DNA from: a virus | Length of the DNA stretch: 64,000 bases | Strand: one strand, 5' to 3' | Virus record (IMG/VR): IMGVR_UViG_3300034220_000029 | Location: 20,354 to 84,353 of that record | Shown: positions 1-8,552 of the stretch, in pieces | Numbering within the stretch: the stretch's first letter is position 1 | Layout: each line of letters opens with the position of its first letter | Made by a program: the position numbers and the translations under genes | The notes under the pieces: model-generated | Told to the model about the DNA's origin: nothing | Databases searched by the model: none | What the model saw: the letters and a program-made list of their open reading frames with translations, nothing else

Positions 1-2152
1 CCGCCGTTTGCATCTCCTGCGTCTCAGCAAGGAATGCGATCGGCGTCGAGTACGAGTAGTCGGTGATGTCGCGGAACGACGAGCTGGCGTTGCCTCGTGA
101 CATGCCACCTGAGGACCCGGTGCCCTGGTTGTAGGCAAGCCTGAAGGCTTGCAGCAGCAGGTCGGTGCGGATCGAGCCCATCTCCGTCGGCTTGTACTCA
201 TCGAGGATGAGCGGGATGCTGGCGGAGCCCGTAAAGGCGGCCTTCAAGGAGAAGGCCGTGGTGGTGGTCGCACACGATTTGATGACGACGTCCGTGGTCA
301 GGTAGAACATCCGGGCGAACAGGCTCGTGGTGAGCGTCTTGCCGCAACCTGCAGGGCCATTCGGGTGCAGCAGCGGGAACTGCTGGAACGCCTGATGGTA
401 GAACTGCCGGTGAAAGCACGACACAGACCAGCCCAGCATCTGCGCCACGATCGTGGGGTTGTTGACCTTGAGCAGCGCCCGAATCCAAGCCAGCGAGTCC
501 GGCGTGTTTTCCAGAGGCTTGGCGTTGTGCACGTCAGCGTAGAAGATCGGCCGGGTGGAAACGGCTGGCTGGAACACGTAGGCCGCGTCAGCGTTCTCGG
601 TGAGGACGCTGTCGGGGTGAACCCAGACCACATCCTTGATCGACCGATCTTTGATCAGCGGGTTCTGGATGATGTCCAGCCCCTCTTTATGCAGGGCGTA
701 CACGATACGTCCTCCTTTCTTTGCGGCGCGCGACAGCATCAGCTGAACCGCGCCGGCTTGGGTGTCTGTGCCAGAGAAAATGCCGCCGTAGTCCGAGCAG
801 TAAGCGCTCAGGTTGGCGCGCGACGTGAAGGACTTGCCTGGGATCGAGTGGCGCCCGGCGCCGATGCCGTCGCACATGACGTCGGCCTCGATGCCCAGCA
901 CCTTCAAATCCTCAGCGTCCATCATCAGCGTCGGTTTGCGGAAGGCGATGTTGCTGATGGTCTTGGCACCCTCGGCGGTCCGCTTGTGGATGCCGGTGGT
1001 GGTGATCATCAGGCCCTCAAGCAACGCCGATTGCGCGGAGTTGATCTCTTGGGCAAGCTCTTCGGTGAGCTCCTCTTCCTCCGCCTCAGGCACGCTGCCA
1101 ACGCCTGCGCCGGCTGACAGGCCGTCGAGGTCGCCGGTAGGCGAATCGACGTCGACCAGCGAGCGAATGGCGCCGCGTGAGTAGCCGTAGCATGGGTTGT
1201 CGTGGGTGTATTCCCACATCCGCCGCAGCTCCTCCTTACGCTTGCGCGGGGAGTTGTAGCGGGCAGAGTCGCCCTCATGCGTTTTGCACAGCCCTTCGGC
1301 CGCCTCGACGAGCTGCTCGGCAGACTTGCCCAGCGCGTTCGCCGTGATGGCAAGTTGCATGGACAGCTTCTGGAAGCCGACGCCCGGGGCAAGGCCCTCA
1401 CCGCGCATGATGCGCTCGATGGTGGGTGGGAACTGACCCTTGAACTTGGCGAGGAGCGCCGTGTCGGCGCTGCCTTTGGAGCGGCGCTTCAGACCCTCTT
1501 CCATCTTGGTCTGGCACTTGTTGAACATCGCCGCGAGGGCGGTGCTCATCTCAGGCAACTCACGCTGTGGCTCCGGCGTCGGCTGACTGCAGAGCTTGTT
1601 GTAGAGCTCCACGGTCATCGACATCGCGTCGTCAACAGAGATGGGCACCTTGTACATGCCGTTGCTGCGAACCACGCCAGGCGTGCGCCACATCCTGCCG
1701 CGGCGCCCGGTGTAGACCCGCAGGTCCAGGGTGTCGACGACCATCTGCATGGCCATCTCGCGGTAGATGTAGGGCAGGGCGACGACGCCGGCCTTGGGGA
1801 CCTTGGCCATCAGCACCACTGCGGGCACCTCAAGGTGGAAGCCTCGGCCGCCAGTGGCATAAAGCCGCAGGCTGCGCAGGTTCACGCCAAGGTCTTGAAG
1901 ATTGGTCAGGAACTTTTGGAACTGAGGTATTGTGGCCTCGACGTTCTCGGCGTCCCAATCAAAATACAGCGGACCGCTGTACTTCATCTTGGCGTATTCG
2001 TCGCGATCCCAACTATCGTCGGGTGACGAGTGAGCATCGAGGACGGTCACGAAGGCCGGCTGACGCTCACGCAAAATCTTCTCTCGGTGCTCGGACAGGG
2101 CCTCAACCCATGCGTCCTCGCCTCCGGTCATCTGATACCAGAAAAAACTCAT
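1..2152 (-). CDS. Primase-polymerase (AEP type) fused to P-loop helicase, 3' end outside window
   Basis: At least 717 residues are open from the ATG at 2152 to the window edge, so the C-terminus is missing. The N-terminal part looks like an archaeo-eukaryotic primase: DWD metal-binding acidic residues near 65-67, a GGRGFH motif at about 101-106, and a basic stretch RVYTGRRGRMWRTPG at about 145-159. The C-terminal part is an ATPase with Walker A GPAGCGKT at 599-606 and a Walker B-like ILDE at about 649-652. By family analogy it would prime and unwind phage DNA during replication. It is the last visible gene of the leftward array, next to a SNF2 helicase and a ligase. The start has no strong Shine-Dalgarno; a 5-bp hairpin (2180-2196) lies just upstream. 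Assignment is by motif only. Confidence 0.85.
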   Translation of the reverse strand, partial: MSFFWYQMTGGEDAWVEALSEHREKILRERQPAFVTVLDAHSSPDDSWDRDEYAKMKYSGPLYFDWDAENVEATIPQFQKFLTNLQDLGVNLRSLRLYATGGRGFHLEVPAVVLMAKVPKAGVVALPYIYREMAMQMVVDTLDLRVYTGRRGRMWRTPGVVRSNGMYKVPISVDDAMSMTVELYNKLCSQPTPEPQRELPEMSTALAAMFNKCQTKMEEGLKRRSKGSADTALLAKFKGQFPPTIERIMRGEGLAPGVGFQKLSMQLAITANALGKSAEQLVEAAEGLCKTHEGDSARYNSPRKRKEELRRMWEYTHDNPCYGYSRGAIRSLVDVDSPTGDLDGLSAGAGVGSVPEAEEEELTEELAQEINSAQSALLEGLMITTTGIHKRTAEGAKTISNIAFRKPTLMMDAEDLKVLGIEADVMCDGIGAGRHSIPGKSFTSRANLSAYCSDYGGIFSGTDTQAGAVQLMLSRAAKKGGRIVYALHKEGLDIIQNPLIKDRSIKDVVWVHPDSVLTENADAAYVFQPAVSTRPIFYADVHNAKPLENTPDSLAWIRALLKVNNPTIVAQMLGWSVSCFHRQFYHQAFQQFPLLHPNGPAGCGKTLTTSLFARMFYLTTDVVIKSCATTTTAFSLKAAFTGSASIPLILDEYKPTEMGSIRTDLLLQAFRLAYNQGTGSSGGMSRGNASSSFRDITDYSYSTPIAFLAETQEMQTA

Positions 2153-2197
2153 TGTGGCCCACTATTATTATTTTTATAGGGCTCAGGTGAGGAGCCG

Positions 2198-2701
2198 TCA
2201 GTACCTTACAGGCACCTCCGGGAATCGCTCCCTGAATTTATTCAGAGTCACACAGTACGTATCTCCCTCGACCTGATGGTGCTCTTTGCTCCGGGTCTTT
2301 AGAAGTATTGCGTAATGAGGCACGAATTGTACGCCTTTGCCGGGAATTTGCTTGCCTTTCCACTTCAGAATGAAGTTCTGTGGCACCTGCATGAACAGGT
2401 CACGGCCGCGCCAGCGCTGAGGTTTGACACTCAGCACCACGGGACCCTGTTCGTCGATCATGGTGAGCGTGGGACCGCCGATCCGAGTCATCTCCATGTC
2501 GCCCATCAGCACCATGGAAAGGTCGCCCGGCTGCCCGTCGCGGAGGGTGTAGACCACCATCCTGCGGTTGGGAAAGCCAGACTCCAGACTCAGGGCGCCA
2601 TAGCTCTCATAGACCTCACGCTCCCCTGGCAGCAGTGTCTGGATCAGCGCAGCTAAACTCTCCGCGTCGTCCAAAAACCTGCCGCTATTTTTATCCGCCA
2701 T
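2198..2701 (-). CDS. Hypothetical protein (167 aa)
   Basis: A 167-residue protein without a family I recognise. It begins with an acidic and leucine-rich segment (LAALIQTLLPGEREVYE), continues with a probable beta-rich core and ends with a basic region. The ATG at 2701 has AGAAGG about 7 nt upstream and overlaps the end of the SNF2-type helicase gene by 11 nt, so the two are probably translationally coupled. It lies between two helicase genes, which suggests but does not prove a role in DNA replication or repair. Confidence 0.7.
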   Translation of the reverse strand: MADKNSGRFLDDAESLAALIQTLLPGEREVYESYGALSLESGFPNRRMVVYTLRDGQPGDLSMVLMGDMEMTRIGGPTLTMIDEQGPVVLSVKPQRWRGRDLFMQVPQNFILKWKGKQIPGKGVQFVPHYAILLKTRSKEHHQVEGDTYCVTLNKFRERFPEVPVRY

Positions 2702-4100
2702 AAACGGCCCTTCTCAAATCTTTGTATCCTCCTTGGACACTGTTCGCCAGCTCATCATTGTCCAGAAGGTTTCTGAACATGCCTACCTGAACAGTTCCCT
2801 GCGCTATCGCCAAGCGGCAGTGAACCACGTCATCCTGGCCGTCGCGATCCAACCTCGCCACCACCTGATGGAAGGGCGTTGGCGTTGTCGGGGCCTCAAC
2901 AATGAGCATATCAGAGCACACATGCTGTAGGCCGTCGACCCCAAAGCCTGCGCTCTGTGGCTGAATCTGGATGACCCTGCAAAGCGGGTCGTCGATAAAG
3001 CGCTCGATCGCCGCGAGCTTGGCCTTCGGAGAAACGTCCCCGTAGACCGCCACCGCGTTGTATTTGGTCAATGCCCCCTGCAGGTACTTGTTGGTGCGGC
3101 GAAAGTTCGCCACCACAACTAGCTTCTTCTCGCCAATCTCTTCCAGCGTCTCCTCGATCATGTCGAGCACCGCCGGCCGCCGGTCGGGATTTTCATCGAA
3201 TTCCCCCCAGTTGACAATAATTTGTTGCAGGGCGGATCGCAGCTTGCTCGCCGAGATCGCGTCAATTTCCTTGCCGTTATCGAACTCCACGAGGCGTTCC
3301 TCAGCGATACGGTGGTAGAGCTTCAGGTGAGCATCCTCAAGGTTGTAAGGCCTTGGGGTAAAAATAACATCCGGCAGGTCCTTCTTAACCTCCCTGCGGA
3401 GCACGCGCGACGTCTGCACCTTCATGTTCTGGGCCAGCAGGTCAAGGTTCACCCAGGACGTCACGTTGTCATACTCGTCCTTCTCGCCGACGTGCAGCCG
3501 CTCGAAGTGCCGTTTGTTCCTGTACAGGCCCGGGGCGATGAGCTTCATATAGGCGTAGGAATCGCCAGGCTTGTTGACGGGCGTGCCGGTCAGCGGCAGC
3601 AGCGGGCGCTCCTCCGACATCAGCGCGATCGCCTTGTGGTTCTGGCTCTCGATGTTCTTGATCGCGGTGGCCTCGTCGGCAATGATGCCGAGCCGGCGAC
3701 CTTCAAAATAGCCGTGCAAGTGCTCGAAGTCGTTCTTCAGCATGCCGTAGGTCAGCAGGATGAAGTCGGCGCTCAGGTCAAGCTGGAGCCGCTTCTTGGG
3801 GGCACCCGCGTAGAGCGTGGCGGACAGGGCCTTGCCCGTCTTGAGGTTCGTGATGCTGCCGAGCCACAGGTACCACTGCACCAGCAGGATAGGCGGCAGC
3901 ACGACCAGCCATTGAGCGTAGCCGTGCTGGATCATCCAGTACAGGGCGTGGTGGGTGGAGCCGGCGGTCTTGCCGGCCCCGGGGTCCCAGTAGTAGCCGG
4001 CCCGAGGGTACTGGGCCAGCTCGTTCACCTCCTCTATCTGGAAGGGATACAAGACAAACGGAAATTTGAATTGCTCCCTGACTGCTTCGTAAGGCGTCAT
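2691..4100 (-). CDS. SNF2/DEAD-like superfamily 2 helicase
   Basis: 469 residues with the ordered motifs of an SF2/SNF2 ATPase: Walker A DPGAGKT at 39-45, DEAT (motif II) at 142-145, LTGTP (motif III) at about 170-174, then in the second RecA-like lobe a QSAGFGVDGL segment and ARLDRDGQ, matching motifs V and VI. Such proteins use ATP to translocate on double-stranded DNA or to remodel DNA-protein complexes. In phages they commonly sit beside primase-helicase genes, as here. The length is that of a minimal two-lobe helicase with no extra domain. The start ATG at 4100 has no clear Shine-Dalgarno. Confidence 0.9.
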   Translation of the reverse strand: MTPYEAVREQFKFPFVLYPFQIEEVNELAQYPRAGYYWDPGAGKTAGSTHHALYWMIQHGYAQWLVVLPPILLVQWYLWLGSITNLKTGKALSATLYAGAPKKRLQLDLSADFILLTYGMLKNDFEHLHGYFEGRRLGIIADEATAIKNIESQNHKAIALMSEERPLLPLTGTPVNKPGDSYAYMKLIAPGLYRNKRHFERLHVGEKDEYDNVTSWVNLDLLAQNMKVQTSRVLRREVKKDLPDVIFTPRPYNLEDAHLKLYHRIAEERLVEFDNGKEIDAISASKLRSALQQIIVNWGEFDENPDRRPAVLDMIEETLEEIGEKKLVVVANFRRTNKYLQGALTKYNAVAVYGDVSPKAKLAAIERFIDDPLCRVIQIQPQSAGFGVDGLQHVCSDMLIVEAPTTPTPFHQVVARLDRDGQDDVVHCRLAIAQGTVQVGMFRNLLDNDELANSVQGGYKDLRRAVYGG

Positions 4101-4122
4101 GTTGGTCTTTGGGAACGGTTGA

Positions 4123-4575
4123 TCAGAAGTGGGCGAGAGCCTGCTGGGCCTGCCCGAGTTGGTGGATGGGTCGGTCGAGAACCGGGTGCTCCGGCACGCG
4201 GTACCAGCGCGCCCAATAGCTCATGGTGTCGATCCAGGCGTGGCCGTAGGCCTCGTACAGCGGCATCTGCATGTGAAGGTCCAGCTCAACGATGCGCTTG
4301 AGCACCGCGGGCGGTGGCAGGCCCATCAGCGACCGCACGAGGCGGCAGTCGGGGACCTGGCCAGCCAGCGCGATCTCGCCAGTCGCCGGCACGAACTGCA
4401 CCGTCTGGAAGACCAGCGAGGTGAAGTTCGGGTCAGGCTGCTCGCCGGGGTACAGGCCGCAGGGCCTGGACATCCATGCGAGGTTCCAGGCCTCGCGGTC
4501 ATGCTTGAGCAGCGGTGAGCTGAAGAGCCCAGTGACATCAGGCGGGGCGGGGGTGTAGAGGATGGTTTTACTCAT
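4123..4575 (-). CDS. Hypothetical protein (150 aa)
   Basis: Not a family I recognise. The protein is rich in proline, tryptophan and aromatic residues (for example YWARWYRVPEHP near residue 120) and has no obvious catalytic motif or membrane segment. Its ATG at 4575 overlaps the stop of the preceding gene in an ATGA, so it is probably coupled to it. A 22-nt gap separates it from the helicase gene downstream. Confidence 0.7.
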   Translation of the reverse strand: MSKTILYTPAPPDVTGLFSSPLLKHDREAWNLAWMSRPCGLYPGEQPDPNFTSLVFQTVQFVPATGEIALAGQVPDCRLVRSLMGLPPPAVLKRIVELDLHMQMPLYEAYGHAWIDTMSYWARWYRVPEHPVLDRPIHQLGQAQQALAHF

Positions 4576-4868
4576 GCAGCTGCTGCCTGCGGGGCGTTGC
4601 CAATCAGCGTCTGGCCAAGGTGCACGATCTCGCCCATCTGGCCCCCGGTCTGCCGCAGGTCAAGCTTGACCCGAGCGACCTTGATCTCGGCGTTGAGTGA
4701 GTTGGAAATTGCGTCGAGGCCCTTGCCCATCGCCTCCACGTCGGTTGCACTGATCTCCTTGCGGGCCAACGCCAGAAGGCTGTTGCCCACGACCCTGCGA
4801 AGGTCGCCGAGCGTGGAGATTTGGTCGAGGTCCTGCAGACCTTCAAGGACTGTTTTTGATGGTTTCAT
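4572..4868 (-). CDS. Hypothetical helical protein (98 aa)
   Basis: A short, probably all-helical protein with an alternating pattern of hydrophobic and charged residues (LQDLDQISTLGDLRRVV, then LDAISNSLNAEIKVARVKLDL), ending in an alanine-rich tail. No enzyme motif is visible. It overlaps the upstream zinc-finger gene by 26 nt and the downstream gene by 4 nt, so it belongs to the same tightly coupled block. Function unknown. Confidence 0.7.
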   Translation of the reverse strand: MKPSKTVLEGLQDLDQISTLGDLRRVVGNSLLALARKEISATDVEAMGKGLDAISNSLNAEIKVARVKLDLRQTGGQMGEIVHLGQTLIGNAPQAAAA

Positions 4869-5427
4869 TCTTTGCTCTCTTCAGTTGTTTTGAAAGGCGG
4901 TGGATGGTGAGCTGCTCACGCTTCAAGTCAAGCAGCTCGGGGGTTAGCCGTGAGATTGGGATGCCCAGCCGTTGGGCAACGTAGGTGGGCTCCAGGGCCT
5001 GCCGGGCGCCCCAGGCTTTGAGGTCTGCCTCAGCGGGCTCAGGCCAGCCCGGGTGGGAGGCTTGCCACAGGGTGTAGGTGGCCTGGATGGCAACCTCCTC
5101 TGCTTCAGCCTTCACCCCGACGCAGCGACGGCATGTGTTCGCACCTTTGTAGAAGTGGCTGGGTTGCCGCCGCTCAGCGCACTCGGCGCAGACCTTGTAG
5201 AGCTTTTGGTGGCCCCGTGGTGACCTCTTAAATCCCCAGCGGGCCAGTTGCCTCCCCAAGGCCCTACTGGCTGCTGCACCCACGATGCGTGCGGCGGCGG
5301 AGGCTTGAACACGCGCCATGTCGTCAGCTAGCATCTGATCGAAGCAGCACGAGCACATCCACCACCCGAGGTAGTGCCTCCCCTGTTCAGTGGTCCCCCC
5401 GCAGCGAAGGCACTCATGGCTAGGCAC
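4843..5427 (-). CDS. Zinc-ribbon protein of unknown function (194 aa)
   Basis: Two clusters of paired cysteines are visible: CLRC and CSCC within the first 30 residues, and CAEC and CRRC near residues 79-102. They would make two zinc-binding modules. The C-terminal half is helical and basic, compatible with nucleic-acid binding. The GTG at 5427 is chosen as start because GAGG lies 7 nt upstream and it overlaps the end of the DNA ligase gene by 8 nt. Its place between ligase and helicase genes hints at DNA metabolism; this is inference. Confidence 0.75.
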   Translation of the reverse strand: MPSHECLRCGGTTEQGRHYLGWWMCSCCFDQMLADDMARVQASAAARIVGAAASRALGRQLARWGFKRSPRGHQKLYKVCAECAERRQPSHFYKGANTCRRCVGVKAEAEEVAIQATYTLWQASHPGWPEPAEADLKAWGARQALEPTYVAQRLGIPISRLTPELLDLKREQLTIHRLSKQLKRAKNETIKNSP

Positions 5428-6769
5428 AGGCCGCCTCGAACTGGGCGATCACCTCGGGCAAGGTGTCAGCTTCGTACTTGTCGTTGCGCAGCTCGACGAA
5501 CCGCGGGTGGAACAGCGAGTGCTTGACGTTGCTTTCGGAAGGCAGCGACACCTCGTTGGCGCGGACGCACATGATCTTGCCCAGTACCGAGTCACGGTTC
5601 TCGTGCAGGTACAGCTCCATCTCACGCTTGAAGCCCGACACAGCGACCTCCAGCTCGCCATCGAGCGACTGGCAGACCACGGAGCCGAACGTGTCGGCAG
5701 TGCGCTTGCCGTCGGTGCCCTCGCGGAAGCCAGTGATCTTCAGATCGACATCGACCTCCAGCTTGAACTTGACCTGGTCCTTGCTGTCACCGTCGCGCCA
5801 GATGGCGTCGGGGTGCTTGACCACGGTGCCTTCGAGCTTCTGGGCCAGGACCTGCCGGTAATGCTCCATTGCCTCGGCCTTGCTGAACACAAGGCGGGAC
5901 TCGATGGCTTGGATGCGCGAACGGCCGGCGGTGGTGATGTGCCCCAGCAGCGTTTGATAACGCCCCTTGTACGGGAGCTTGCAGGAGCCCTTGACCACAG
6001 CGGCGGCCAGCGGGATCAAGTCCCACGCGTCGAAGCGAATGTCGTAGCCGACTGGAATTTCGCCATCGTTCTGCAGGCTGTTGAGCAAGCCGTTGCCCTC
6101 GGCGCGGCTCTGCAGCACCCCACCCTTCCAGACGGTCAGCTCGCCATGGATTTGGGTGCCGCGCGGCGTCGTCCACTGCACGTCCTCGGCCAGCAGGTTC
6201 AACGCATCCCGGGGGAAGGTGTTGCCCTGCCGAGTGGTGATCAACACATTGCCGTCGCTGTCGTGGTCGATGCGGGCGAACATGCCGTTGGCCTTGAGCT
6301 GGCTGATGATGCCGACAGACCAATCCCACTTTTCGTAGTTGGAGTCCTTCGGCAGCGTGCACCGCATGTAAGCAAAGTCGGGGATCAGCCCGGGGAACGC
6401 GGCGTTGGTGATCGTCGTGCCGGCACCGCAGCGCAGGTCCTTCAGAATGACGCGGCGCAGCAGCTCGCCAGAGTCAGGGCTCAGCTCGCGCAGCGAGAAC
6501 CCAATCTGCTCATGGGCAGCGTTGCCGCCGATCCTGCGTGCTGCGAGGTCCGCCAACAGCTTGAATTCAGCCTCCTCCCACTCCGCGGTCCCAGACGTTG
6601 TCGGGGGCGGCAACTTTTTGATGTAGTAGTTGACGGTGGGGTCGAGGGCAAGCTTGACGATGCTCCGCTCGTATTCGGAGAACTGGGCGACGAGCGCCTG
6701 CTTGTCCTTCTTGCCCGGCGTCAAGGCGATGGCTTCGATTTTTGCAAAGAGCAGGTTAGTGGAATCCAT
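5420..6769 (-). CDS. ATP-dependent DNA ligase (T4-like)
   Basis: 449 residues with nucleotidyltransferase motifs in order: the nucleophile lysine in KANG (K159), HGEL (motif III), EGTVVKHP (motif IV) and KFKLEVDVDLKITG (motif V). The enzyme would seal nicks in phage DNA with ATP. Length and motif spacing are close to T4 ligase, whose active-site lysine is also residue 159. Motif I normally reads KxDG; here the aspartate is asparagine. The ATG at 6769 is preferred over an upstream in-frame ATG at 6796 because AGGA lies 6 nt before it. It overlaps the upstream gene by 14 nt. A copy of the 13-bp dispersed motif lies inside it at 6594-6606. Confidence 0.92.
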   Translation of the reverse strand: MDSTNLLFAKIEAIALTPGKKDKQALVAQFSEYERSIVKLALDPTVNYYIKKLPPPTTSGTAEWEEAEFKLLADLAARRIGGNAAHEQIGFSLRELSPDSGELLRRVILKDLRCGAGTTITNAAFPGLIPDFAYMRCTLPKDSNYEKWDWSVGIISQLKANGMFARIDHDSDGNVLITTRQGNTFPRDALNLLAEDVQWTTPRGTQIHGELTVWKGGVLQSRAEGNGLLNSLQNDGEIPVGYDIRFDAWDLIPLAAAVVKGSCKLPYKGRYQTLLGHITTAGRSRIQAIESRLVFSKAEAMEHYRQVLAQKLEGTVVKHPDAIWRDGDSKDQVKFKLEVDVDLKITGFREGTDGKRTADTFGSVVCQSLDGELEVAVSGFKREMELYLHENRDSVLGKIMCVRANEVSLPSESNVKHSLFHPRFVELRNDKYEADTLPEVIAQFEAACA

Positions 6770-7157
6770 GGGTTGTCCTGTGAGTGATGTGATCAATGAA
6801 GTCGTCCATGTCGAGGTTTTCGGTTGGACGCCAAGGCGTGTGGAGGCCGTCGAGGTACTCCTCGACTTCTCCGCAAAGGTTTTCCGCGGCGGCTACCACG
6901 GTGGCGGTGTTCGACCAGAACCGACGCCACAGCACCGGCCCTTGGTTGCCGATGTTTTCGTATGCGTAGATCAGATAAACGCCGCCCTCGAACTCGGCGT
7001 AGCCGAGCATGATCTGCAGATTGCCCGCCTTTGCTGAGAAGCCGTTGGTGTTGTTCAGGGCGACCTTCCCCTCCCAGGCGAACTGGTCGGGTCGCAGCTC
7101 CGGAACTTCAGGCTGTACTTCGGCAACGCCGGGTTGTAGTTCGGCAACTTCGCTCAT
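6756..7157 (-). CDS. Hypothetical protein with short N-terminal repeat (133 aa)
   Basis: Unknown protein. The first 25 residues carry a degenerate repeat (ELQPGVAEVQPEVPELRPD), then comes a globular part rich in aromatic residues (LIYAYENIGNQGPVLWRRFW) and an acidic C-terminus. The ATG at 7157 overlaps the stop of the preceding gene in an ATGA. It directly precedes and overlaps the ligase gene. Confidence 0.7.
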   Translation of the reverse strand: MSEVAELQPGVAEVQPEVPELRPDQFAWEGKVALNNTNGFSAKAGNLQIMLGYAEFEGGVYLIYAYENIGNQGPVLWRRFWSNTATVVAAAENLCGEVEEYLDGLHTPWRPTENLDMDDFIDHITHRTTHGFH

Positions 7158-7474
7158 CGCTGTGCCCCGGTGACTCGTCCGCCGGGCATGAGGTGTAGCT
7201 TGCCGAGTGATCTCTGGGCTGCCGGCACGGCATGGGCCCTGAGGTGTGCGCCAATCCCAAGCGACGCCAGCTCGTGGCGCCCAAGGTGTTGTGCGATTTC
7301 CATGTCAATTCCGTGAACGGCAACGATGTGGCCCTCCACAAAGTTATCGCCACGGGCTGTTGCGTTAACAACTGCTCCGTCGATTTTGATGCCCGCTGTC
7401 CCCGGGTTGAATGGATCAAGGATGATCCATGAACCTGCGCGCCATTCGATCTTAAATTTCTGGTTTGTTTTCAA
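7154..7474 (-). CDS. Hypothetical protein (106 aa, TTG start)
   Basis: A protein of unknown function with a probable beta-rich N-terminal half and a C-terminus rich in histidine, alanine and glycine. The only reasonable start is a TTG at 7474, preceded by GAAGAG and a small CTTC/GAAG hairpin. It is the first gene after an intergenic gap (7475-7574) with two GC-rich stem-loops. Confidence is lower because of the weak start. Confidence 0.55.
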   Translation of the reverse strand: MKTNQKFKIEWRAGSWIILDPFNPGTAGIKIDGAVVNATARGDNFVEGHIVAVHGIDMEIAQHLGRHELASLGIGAHLRAHAVPAAQRSLGKLHLMPGGRVTGAQR

Positions 7475-7497
7475 GGTGTACTCTTCGTAAGAAGGTG

Positions 7498-7569
7498 ACG
7501 GGCCGTCAAAAGTCAGCCCGTAGGGATTGGAAAAATCAAAAGTTTTCCGGGCAGTCCCCTACCGCCCGG
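7498..7569 (-). other. Two GC-rich stem-loops between genes
   Basis: Read on the minus strand, the gap 7475-7574 contains CCGGGC paired with GCCCGG (7547-7569, 11-nt loop, followed by AAAACTTTT) and then ACGGGC paired with GCCCGT (7498-7521). The first could be an inefficient terminator for the gene ending at 7575. The second sits in the leader of the next gene. Confidence 0.45.
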
Positions 7570-7574
7570 TCCAC

Positions 7575-8483
7575 TTACAGGTGGCTAAAGGCGGTCACTT
7601 CTTCGCACGCAGGGTCTTCGCCCTCCGGCGTGTAGACCAAATACAGTTTGTTGTCCGCAACGATCGTGCAGACCTCGTGGAGCGCACTGAGCTTCGTGGT
7701 GGCAGCAACGAGGCGCTCGTCTGCTGTCAGCGCTGCATCAAGTTCCAACCACTCGATGTCAGAGCAGGGCACGGACCACGGATCAGGCGTCGGCGCGTCG
7801 TCGGAGGCGCAATCGACCCGGCTGCCCTGGAAGTCCCAGTAGTGCTCCCCAGCGCCGACGCTCTGGACTCTCGCCAGGTCAAGCGCCTCGTAGTATTCGC
7901 GGGACAGTTTGAAGCACTTCGGGGCGGTGTAGCCGCCGCGAACATCGCATCCGCCGTGGACGCTGACGATCAGGTGGGAAGGCTCGTGGCTGTCCTCGAG
8001 GTAGAGCTGCACGTACTGCAGCACCTGCGAGCAGTCCCAGTTGTCCGGGTCGTTGTACGTGTTGATCACGTTAGGCGCGGCCTCGTAGCGGCCTTCGTTG
8101 TGCTCGTGCTCGGCGAACATCTCCTGGATGCCCAGCCACGACTCGTCTTCGAGGCCCTCGTTCGCAACATAGGCGTCGAGCCGCTGCTGCATCACGGCGT
8201 CGAACTCCAAGCAGCCCACCATCCAGTGGTACAGGCTGATGGTGGCCAACATCTCGGGCCGGGGGACATGCTCAGGCTTGTCCTCGTAGCGCCAGGTGCT
8301 CCAGCGGCACGTCACTTCAGGCTGGTCGGCGAGTGACTTGCCGGCATTGCGCGACCAGTTCCTGCCGTAGTGGTCGCCGCTGTCGCACAGGCCGCGGCCG
8401 GTGTTCTCTTTGAGCATCTCCTCGACTATCTGGGCCGTGGTGACCCCGGTGTAGTCGCGAGTCTTGATCTCGGTTTCTGTCAT
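7575..8483 (-). CDS. Hypothetical acidic protein (302 aa)
   Basis: One of the larger unknown proteins of the left arm. It is acidic, with many tryptophans and several cysteines and histidines, including a VHGGCDVRGGY segment near residue 175. I see no enzyme signature, signal peptide or membrane helix. The ATG at 8483 follows GGAG and the recurrent CCGC-GCUUU-GCGG leader hairpin (8500-8512). It resembles the 382-residue product of 9938-11086 in composition, but I cannot claim homology. Confidence 0.75.
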   Translation of the reverse strand: MTETEIKTRDYTGVTTAQIVEEMLKENTGRGLCDSGDHYGRNWSRNAGKSLADQPEVTCRWSTWRYEDKPEHVPRPEMLATISLYHWMVGCLEFDAVMQQRLDAYVANEGLEDESWLGIQEMFAEHEHNEGRYEAAPNVINTYNDPDNWDCSQVLQYVQLYLEDSHEPSHLIVSVHGGCDVRGGYTAPKCFKLSREYYEALDLARVQSVGAGEHYWDFQGSRVDCASDDAPTPDPWSVPCSDIEWLELDAALTADERLVAATTKLSALHEVCTIVADNKLYLVYTPEGEDPACEEVTAFSHL

Positions 8484-8499
8484 GTGAACTCCAAAAATT

Positions 8500-8542
8500 C
8501 CGCAAAGCGCGGTTGATGGGACCCATTCCTTAAATAGGTCCC
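8500..8542 (-). promoter_or_regulatory. Leader hairpins before the 302-aa gene
   Basis: On the minus-strand transcript a stem GGGACC/GGTCCC (8518-8542, loop containing TTAA) is followed by the shared SD-proximal hairpin CCGC-GCUUU-GCGG (8500-8512). The second hairpin ends 7 nt before GGAG. The upstream gene stops at 8553, so both lie in the intercistronic gap. Confidence 0.65.
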
Positions 8543-8552
8543 GGGGTGCCTG

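Noticed and set aside
149-1117. Plus-strand open frame of 322 codons
   Set aside because: It is antisense to the primase-helicase gene, arginine- and valine-rich in a shadow-like way, and has no ribosome binding site.
1202-2026. Plus-strand open frame of 274 codons
   Set aside because: Antisense to the primase-helicase gene, whose minus-strand frame has clear motifs.
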